Assembly (NCBI RefSeq): GCF_000374085.1
Contig: NZ_KB893387.1
Span: 131,224 to 195,223, forward strand
From: Spirosoma spitsbergense DSM 19989
GTDB taxonomy: Bacteria; Bacteroidota; Bacteroidia; Cytophagales; Spirosomataceae
Reading direction: 5' to 3'
Length of the DNA: 64,000 nt
Below, piece by piece: positions 59,343 through 64,000 of this stretch (within the stretch, counting starts at the first letter, position 1; every line of letters begins with the position of its first letter). The position numbers and the translations under genes were made by a program. Under the pieces are notes generated by a model that made no database searches, was not told the DNA's origin, and saw only the letters and a program-made list of their open reading frames with translations.

Positions 59343-60173
59343 TCAATCCTCCGTTGTGTTTTGGTTCGTCTTTAATTCTCCCATTTTTTCCGCAAAGTAA
59401 GCCTTTTTTTCGGGATTTTTCACCATCAGTTTGCTGTACATTTCCAGTGCTTTGTCAACTTTACCCTGCCTCACCAGAATCTTGGCTAAACTTTCCGTTA
59501 CTAAACCATCGCCCACAGGCTTGCTGCGTTTTGTCAGGTCTTCCTGTTGCTGGTTAGCGATTGGTTTGGTGCGTATGGGCGATATACGGGGTTCATTGCG
59601 GATGAAACTATCAATCAGGTCGAATTGACGTTGCCGTTCCAAATCATCGGGCCTGGGTTCCGGTTGGTCCGGCACCGGTTCTATTTGCTTTGATAGATCA
59701 TTCTGGAGCGTTTTTTCGGCCAGCGTTGGATCTTCCGGCATGGGTATCGTTTCTGCCTGTTCTGGCTCAAAATGGGCAGCAATCTGTAGTAGGGGTAGGG
59801 TTGGAAAGCCGTTTTCCAGTTCGACCTTCGATTTAAAAAGTGCGTAGCTTTCGTGTTGATAGTCCTCTGGAATCGGAACGTGTTTCGCTGATAGCTCATT
59901 CAGCTTCGTCAGCAGGTTGTCTGACCACTGGAACTCATTATCGATAAGCTTTCGCAGGGCATTTCTACTCAGTGCATGGGCGGCTGCCTGCCGTACGTGC
60001 CCTATGGCCTGACTTCGCTGGTATACGGAAGCCGCTTTGGCCGTTAGGGTGTGTAAAGACTGGCAATAGGGATAAGCCAACAGGCTTTCCTGCAACTGAA
60101 CAAAATCGGTGGCGGTCAAATCATCTGGGTAAGTTACCCAGTATGAAAAGGTTTCTTTATCGAGCGCTAGCAT
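59343..60173 (-). CDS. TPR-like hypothetical protein
   Basis: A 276-residue protein starting MLALDKETFSYWVTYPDDL at 60173. The frame is open further upstream, but there the codons are those of an inverted repeat. A helical N-terminal part (LQESLLAYPYCQSLHTLTAKAA) and a C-terminal TPR-like pair (ESLAKILVRQGKVDKALEMYSKLMVKNPEKKAYFAEKM) flank an acidic, Pro-rich middle. Member of a set conserved between secG and lptE in Cytophagales; function unknown. Confidence 0.78.
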   Translation of the reverse strand: MLALDKETFSYWVTYPDDLTATDFVQLQESLLAYPYCQSLHTLTAKAASVYQRSQAIGHVRQAAAHALSRNALRKLIDNEFQWSDNLLTKLNELSAKHVPIPEDYQHESYALFKSKVELENGFPTLPLLQIAAHFEPEQAETIPMPEDPTLAEKTLQNDLSKQIEPVPDQPEPRPDDLERQRQFDLIDSFIRNEPRISPIRTKPIANQQQEDLTKRSKPVGDGLVTESLAKILVRQGKVDKALEMYSKLMVKNPEKKAYFAEKMGELKTNQNTTED

Positions 60174-60191
60174 GGGGCGAAAGTAATGATG

Positions 60192-60231
60192 AATGATGAA
60201 TAGTGCAGAAATTTCTATGCTATTCATCATT
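60192..60231. repeat. Intergenic inverted repeat between lptE and the TPR-like gene
   Basis: Perfect 12-bp arms AATGATGAATAG / CTATTCATCATT (60192-60203 with 60220-60231) enclose the palindrome AGAAATTTCT. Uses the same ATTCAT words as the elements at 57444 and 60693. Confidence 0.65.
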
Positions 60232-60237
60232 GTGAGC

Positions 60238-60744
60238 TTACCAATCGGCGGCTGTTTTGCTGAAAATATCAAGGACTATCTGGTCGAGAATTTTAGGTAC
60301 CAGCCGACTTTCATTCTGACTGAGGGTCTGGCCCTGCGGAAAATCCTGATAAAAGGAAAACGCCTGCTCGAAGTTCTTGGTCTCGTCTTTGTTGTTATAA
60401 AACCGGACCAAAACGGTTATCTGCAACCGGTTTACGGCGGCCTGGTCCTGGGCCGTTGGGGCTACGGCTACCAGTTCGTATCCCGTTATGTTGCCTTCCA
60501 GCAAAATATCCCCGTTAGCCGGTACTACTTTCAGGTTTGTATACCGCTGGTAATATTCCTTTAATTTTTCATTGAACGTCAGAGGCAGGTTAGCTGGTCC
60601 GCCCGCCGTGGCCAGCACGAAGTTGTTGACCGTTACGGTTTTTATATCGGGTGAGAGCGTTGTTCCCGTAAACGAATAGACACCGCAGGAGGTAATGAAC
60701 AATGTACAATGGATAATGAATAACGTTAGGAATGCACTTCGCAT
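60238..60744 (-). CDS. lptE: LPS assembly lipoprotein LptE
   Basis: A 168-residue outer-membrane lipoprotein that plugs LptD for lipopolysaccharide export. The ATG at 60744 gives MRSAFLTLFIIHCTLFITSC, a lipoprotein signal with Cys at residue 20. The mature part has the family start YSFTGTTLSPDIKTVTVNNF and LPLTFNEKLKEYYQRYTNLK. The signal peptide coincides with one arm of the inverted repeat at 60693-60791. Upstream, the repeat's other arm and spacer are also open in frame to 60816. Confidence 0.88.
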   Translation of the reverse strand: MRSAFLTLFIIHCTLFITSCGVYSFTGTTLSPDIKTVTVNNFVLATAGGPANLPLTFNEKLKEYYQRYTNLKVVPANGDILLEGNITGYELVAVAPTAQDQAAVNRLQITVLVRFYNNKDETKNFEQAFSFYQDFPQGQTLSQNESRLVPKILDQIVLDIFSKTAADW

Positions 60745-60791
60745 GCTTGTGCGGCAGCCATTAGCCATTATCCATTGTACATTATTCATTA
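60693..60791. repeat. Inverted repeat overlapping the lptE 5' end
   Basis: Arms of 26 bases (60693-60718 with 60766-60791) match at 25 positions; words are ATTATCCATTGTACATT. The spacer holds GTGCGGCAGCC, close to the word in the 44438 hairpin. The left arm encodes part of the LptE signal peptide; the right arm lies just after the preceding regulator gene. Confidence 0.8.
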
Positions 60792-60796
60792 AGAAC

Positions 60797-62164
60797 TTAC
60801 TCTTCATCAATCTCATACTGTTTGATTTTGCGGTATAACGTCCGTTCGGATATACCGAGTGCCTGGGCTGCGTATTTTCGTTTGTTGTTGTTTCGCCGAA
60901 GGGCTTTCAGAATCATTTCCTTTTCCTGCCGTTCGAGGGAGAGGGAGTCATCCTCTTCGGTTTCGTGGGTAACATCTTCCACTTCGGTCACTTCGTTGAT
61001 ATCGCCATCAACCTCATCGAATAGCTGAACGGGTGGATGATGGCCGTAGTTTTCGGAGGGCGGTACGGCGGGCCGGGTCGGAGTTTCGGGTCGGGAGCCG
61101 TTGAGGGCGGGTAGAAAACGGGTTACGCCCGTTCCCATATCTGACGGTTGCCGGGGTTCTGCGTCCGGGGCAATAGAATCGAACAGGTCCTTGTGGTTAC
61201 TCAATATCTGCCGGCTGTCATGTTCATTACCAAGCACATCGCGAACCAGTTTCTTCAGGTCATTGACATCCCGACGCATATCGAACAGCACTTTGTACAG
61301 CAGTTCGCGTTCCGAGAAATTATCGTTATGCGTACCTGAAAAAAGTGCCAGTGACTGCGTGGGTGCCTGCCATTGAGGCAGGTATTTTGCCAGCGTGTCT
61401 GTGTCGATGGGTTTATTCTGTTCTGATTCGAGAATAGAAATCTGCTCAGCGATATTTTTCAACTGACGGATGTTGCCCGGAAACGGGAACCCGATGAGGG
61501 TTTGCTTGGCACCTTCGGTTAATTGTAGTGGTTTGATCCGGTACCGTTCGGCAAAATCGGTAGTGAACTTGCGGAACAGCAATTCAATATCGGTGCCCCG
61601 TTCGCGCAGGGGAGGCACAAAAATGGGAACGGTGTTGAGCCGGTAATATAAATCCTCCCGAAATTTTCCTTTCTCCACCGCGTCCATCAAATTAACATTC
61701 GTGGCTGCAACGACCCGTACGTCGGTCTTCTGGGTTTTCGAAGAGCCTACCCGAATAAACTCACCATTTTCGAGCACCCGCAACAGCCGTGCCTGGGTGC
61801 CGACGGGCATCTCACCAATTTCATCTAAAAATATCGTACCTCCATTGGTCGTCTCAAAATACCCCTTTCGTGAGTCGACGGCACCCGTAAAGGAACCTTT
61901 TTCGTGGCCAAACAACTCGGAGTCGATGGTGCCTTCGGGAATAGCTCCGCAGTTGATGGCAATAAATTGACCGTGTTTACGCGCACTCAGGCTATGGATA
62001 ATTTTGGAGAAAGACTCCTTGCCACTGCCACTTTCACCGGTAATGAGCACCGTCAGGTCCGTGGCGGCTACCTGCATGGCTACGTTGATGGCGTAGTTGA
62101 GGGCGGGAGCATTTCCAATAATGCCGAAGCGTTGCTTTACCGACTGTATTTCCTGTTGATTCAT
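60797..62164 (-). CDS. Sigma-54-dependent transcriptional activator (no receiver domain)
   Basis: A 455-residue AAA+ activator starting MNQQEIQSVKQRFG at 62164. Walker A GESGSGKE is near residues 41-48, the sigma-54 contact loop reads GSFTGA (Ser in place of the usual Ala) near 90-95, Walker B is GTIFLDEIGEM. A long acidic linker (about 260-400) leads to a C-terminal Fis-type helix-turn-helix (LGISERTLYRKIKQY). No receiver or sensor domain is present, as in PspF-like activators. It lies between miaB and lptE, a conserved Cytophagales order; target genes are unknown. Confidence 0.93.
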   Translation of the reverse strand: MNQQEIQSVKQRFGIIGNAPALNYAINVAMQVAATDLTVLITGESGSGKESFSKIIHSLSARKHGQFIAINCGAIPEGTIDSELFGHEKGSFTGAVDSRKGYFETTNGGTIFLDEIGEMPVGTQARLLRVLENGEFIRVGSSKTQKTDVRVVAATNVNLMDAVEKGKFREDLYYRLNTVPIFVPPLRERGTDIELLFRKFTTDFAERYRIKPLQLTEGAKQTLIGFPFPGNIRQLKNIAEQISILESEQNKPIDTDTLAKYLPQWQAPTQSLALFSGTHNDNFSERELLYKVLFDMRRDVNDLKKLVRDVLGNEHDSRQILSNHKDLFDSIAPDAEPRQPSDMGTGVTRFLPALNGSRPETPTRPAVPPSENYGHHPPVQLFDEVDGDINEVTEVEDVTHETEEDDSLSLERQEKEMILKALRRNNNKRKYAAQALGISERTLYRKIKQYEIDEE

Positions 62165-62186
62165 TATACTATTGTCATTTGTGGTC

Positions 62187-62249
62187 ATTGATTGTCATTT
62201 GTGGTCATTCAATTGTTATCTGACGTAAGGACGACAAATGACAATCAAT
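62187..62249. repeat. AATGAC-word inverted repeat between miaB and the sigma-54 activator
   Basis: Perfect 16-bp arms ATTGATTGTCATTTGT (62187-62202) and ACAAATGACAATCAAT (62234-62249); extra AATGAC/GTCATT words extend it to about 62170-62272. Same word family as the elements at 18067 and 19264. Confidence 0.75.
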
Positions 62250-62264
62250 AACTGTGAATGACGA

Positions 62265-63764
62265 TTAATGACTAACAACGCTTCCACGCAACGTGGCCGA
62301 TGTGCAATCGGTCACCAACACGTTGACGTACTGGCCTTTCTGATGGTTTCCTTTTGGGAAAACGACCATTTTGTTCTGGTCATTCCGGCCACACAGAAAA
62401 TCGTCAGAACGTTTGGACGGGCCTTCTATCAGTACCCGCTGTAGCTGCCCGATGTGACGCTGATTGCGCCTGGATGAGTGGGTCAACTGTCTGGCGATAA
62501 TCTCACTCAACCGCCGTTTCTTCTCGTCTTCTGGGATGTCGTCGGCGTATTTTTTGGCTGCCAGCGTACCTGGCCGTTCGGAATACGCAAACATGTACGC
62601 ATAATCGTACTGCACGTAATCCATTAGCGACAGTGATTCCTGATGTTCGGCCTCGGTTTCCGAGCAGAAGCCCGAAATCATGTCCGTCGAGATGCCGCAA
62701 TCGTCACCCAGAATTTCGCGGATACGGTCAATTCTGCCGATATACCAGGGCCGGTCGTACGTCCGGTTCATCAGTTTCAATACCCGGCTGTTGCCGCTTT
62801 GTGCAGGGAGGTGAATGTAGTTGCAGATATTGTCATATCGGGTCATCGTATGCAGTACATCATCCGTAATGTCTTTCGGGTGAGAGGTCGAGAACCGAAC
62901 CCGAAGGTCAGGGTGAATCTGGGCGACCAATTCGAGGAGGTCGGAAAATGTGGTAATAGAAGCGAGGAGCGAGGAGTGAGGAGTTGCTGACGCACCAGTC
63001 ATTCCTGCGTCAGCAACTCCTTGCTTCTCACTCATCGTTTCTATTACTTCCCACTTATATGAGTCCACATTCTGCCCAAGCAACGTTACCTCGCGGTAAC
63101 CCCGGTTGAAGAGGTCCTGCGCTTCGCGGACAATGCTGTATGGGTCGCGGCTACGCTCCCGGCCACGGGTGAAGGGTACCACGCAGAAACTGCACATATT
63201 ATCGCAGCCACGCATGATCGAAACGAAGGCGGTTACCCCGTTGGAATTCAGGCGAATAGGTGAAATATCGGCGTAAGTTTCCTCCCGCGACAAAAAGACG
63301 TTCACTGCTTTCTGGCCTGATTCTGCTTCTTCCACCAGTTTGGGAATGTCGCGGTAGGCATCGGGACCCGCTACGATGTCAACCACTTTTTCTTCTTCCA
63401 GCAACTGGGTTTTCAGTCGTTCGGCCATACACCCCAGCAACCCAACGAGGAGTTCCGGCTTCAGCCGTTTCAGGCCCGTCAGGTGTTTGAGCCGGTTCCT
63501 GACTTTTTGTTCGGCGTTATCCCGGATGGCACAGGTATTCAGAAAAATTACGTCGGCTTCTTCGGCAACGGAGGTAGTAGCAAAACCAGCGTTGCGCATC
63601 ACGGCCGCCACAATTTCGCTATCGGCGAAGTTCATCTGGCAACCGTAGCTTTCGATATATAGGCGTTTTTTACCCACGGCCAGTTCGTCCTCTGAGGTAC
63701 GGGGCAGATCAATCTGTTCCTTATCAGCCGGTTGCAGGATAGTTAATTCAGGAATGCGAGTCAT
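62265..63764 (-). CDS. miaB: tRNA-2-methylthio-N6-dimethylallyladenosine synthase MiaB
   Basis: A 499-residue radical-SAM methylthiotransferase that modifies A37 of tRNAs reading U-initial codons. The N-terminal UPF0004 domain has Cys in [19 protein letters not shown] and [10 protein letters not shown]. The radical-SAM cluster is [21 protein letters not shown] near residues 191-211, and a TRAM domain ends the protein. Residues about 238-270 are a non-conserved insertion ([20 protein letters not shown]) encoded by a perfect inverted repeat. Start at 63764 lies 52 bases after a TAAATTTG box. Confidence 0.95.
   Translation of the reverse strand: MTRIPELTILQPADKEQIDLPRTSEDELAVGKKRLYIESYGCQMNFADSEIVAAVMRNAGFATTSVAEEADVIFLNTCAIRDNAEQKVRNRLKHLTGLKRLKPELLVGLLGCMAERLKTQLLEEEKVVDIVAGPDAYRDIPKLVEEAESGQKAVNVFLSREETYADISPIRLNSNGVTAFVSIMRGCDNMCSFCVVPFTRGRERSRDPYSIVREAQDLFNRGYREVTLLGQNVDSYKWEVIETMSEKQGVADAGMTGASATPHSSLLASITTFSDLLELVAQIHPDLRVRFSTSHPKDITDDVLHTMTRYDNICNYIHLPAQSGNSRVLKLMNRTYDRPWYIGRIDRIREILGDDCGISTDMISGFCSETEAEHQESLSLMDYVQYDYAYMFAYSERPGTLAAKKYADDIPEDEKKRRLSEIIARQLTHSSRRNQRHIGQLQRVLIEGPSKRSDDFLCGRNDQNKMVVFPKGNHQKGQYVNVLVTDCTSATLRGSVVSH
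62979..63021. repeat. Inverted repeat inside the miaB coding region
   Basis: AGGAGTTGCTGACGCA (62979-62994) and TGCGTCAGCAACTCCT (63006-63021) are perfect 16-bp arms with an 11-base loop; imperfect pairing of GAGTGAG/CTCACTC words continues outward to about 62960-63046. The reading frame passes through it intact. Confidence 0.85.
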
Positions 63765-63815
63765 AAAAAGTTCCAGTCAACGGTCGATAACCACTGATGG
63801 CGACCGAATGGGCTA

Positions 63816-63823
63816 CAAATTTA
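63816..63823 (-). promoter_or_regulatory. Promoter -7 box of miaB
   Basis: TAAATTTG on the minus strand, a perfect TAnnTTTG; no TTG at the -33 distance. Predicted transcript start is about 45 bases before the ATG. Confidence 0.45.
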
Positions 63824-63851
63824 CGAAGAAAGCCCCGTTTATGCTGTCATT

Positions 63852-63857
63852 TTGGCA
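63852..63857 (+). promoter_or_regulatory. TTGGCA motif near the window end
   Basis: CTGTCATTTTGGCAGG at 63844-63859 carries the same TTGGCAG word as the groES spacer. It may belong to a gene beyond the right edge. Confidence 0.25.
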
Positions 63858-63964
63858 GGAATTGGTGGTTAAATTCTCTTAAAAGGGCTGATTGTTTTTT
63901 GACCTTCCTATCCGTCGGCTTATTGATTTGATGTAAATAACCGCCGGATTGCGACCACCCCCAA

Positions 63965-63987
63965 CCCCCTCCTAAAACAGGAGGGGG
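63965..63987. repeat. C/G-rich hairpin at the window end
   Basis: CCCCCTCCT pairs with AGGAGGGGG around AAAAC. The surrounding CCACCCCCAACCCCCTCC text looks like a dispersed intergenic repeat. The rest of 63824-64000 holds no gene. Confidence 0.6.
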
Positions 63988-64000
63988 CTACGCTGAAGGG

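Overview
The window reads as chromosome of an aerobic, heterotrophic Bacteroidota bacterium of the Cytophagales, most like Spirosoma or a close relative. This rests on the gene content (PafA-type phosphatase, DUF4286, DUF2911, PorT-like barrel, GH130/GT4 pair, the miaB - sigma-54 regulator - lptE - TPR - secG - groSL order), on Bacteroidota-type promoters (TAnnTTTG boxes, sometimes with an upstream TTG), and on poor Shine-Dalgarno sites. I saw no tRNA, rRNA, CRISPR array, intact insertion sequence or prophage.

Layout. 1-8455: a sterol-desaturase-type hydroxylase cut by the window edge, an alkaline phosphatase, birA, rsfS, ftsH, a YfcE-type phosphoesterase and an acyl-CoA ligase. 8456-12130: a gene-poor, partly decayed stretch with two broken genes, a cold shock gene and a solitary mreB. 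12131-15416: a minus-strand operon running ECF sigma factor, membrane (anti-sigma-like) protein, Spy-like protein, YHYH lipoprotein, MORN lipoprotein, SCO1/SenC. 16263-29630: a long plus-strand array, beginning with a TPP enzyme, an enolase-superfamily dehydratase, a membrane-tailed FAD/Fe-S dehydrogenase, an Anabaena-sensory-rhodopsin-transducer (ASRT) homologue and a PPC-domain protein. It continues directly into caa3 oxidase genes, ctaG, a Rieske protein and a cytochrome b fused to cytochrome c.

30493-36138: a porin, a GH130 phosphorylase/hydrolase and a GT4-family protein. 36358-43045: small membrane proteins, an NlpC/P60 peptidase, DUF2911, an esterase and a GH2 beta-galactosidase. 43269-52996: a sigma-54-type response regulator with no DNA-binding domain, a LuxE-like protein, a lipoprotein, a histidine kinase, hemA, DUF4230, a sulfite oxidase with its cytochrome, YqgE and a porin-like barrel. 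53119-54668: nuoA, an unknown gene and nuoB, with no nuoC following. 55795-63764: groEL/groES, secG, a TPR-like protein, lptE, a sigma-54 activator and miaB.

Two themes stand out. First, the 12-30 kb region looks like one electron-transport module. Substrate dehydrogenases sit beside a quinol:cytochrome c:oxygen chain whose cytochrome c domains are fused to both the bc part and the oxidase, next to an ECF operon that carries a CuA-assembly (SCO1) protein. Second, many gene borders hold inverted repeats whose arms are built from short reiterated words. Two of these lie inside reading frames: one supplies the LptE signal peptide and one makes an insertion in MiaB.
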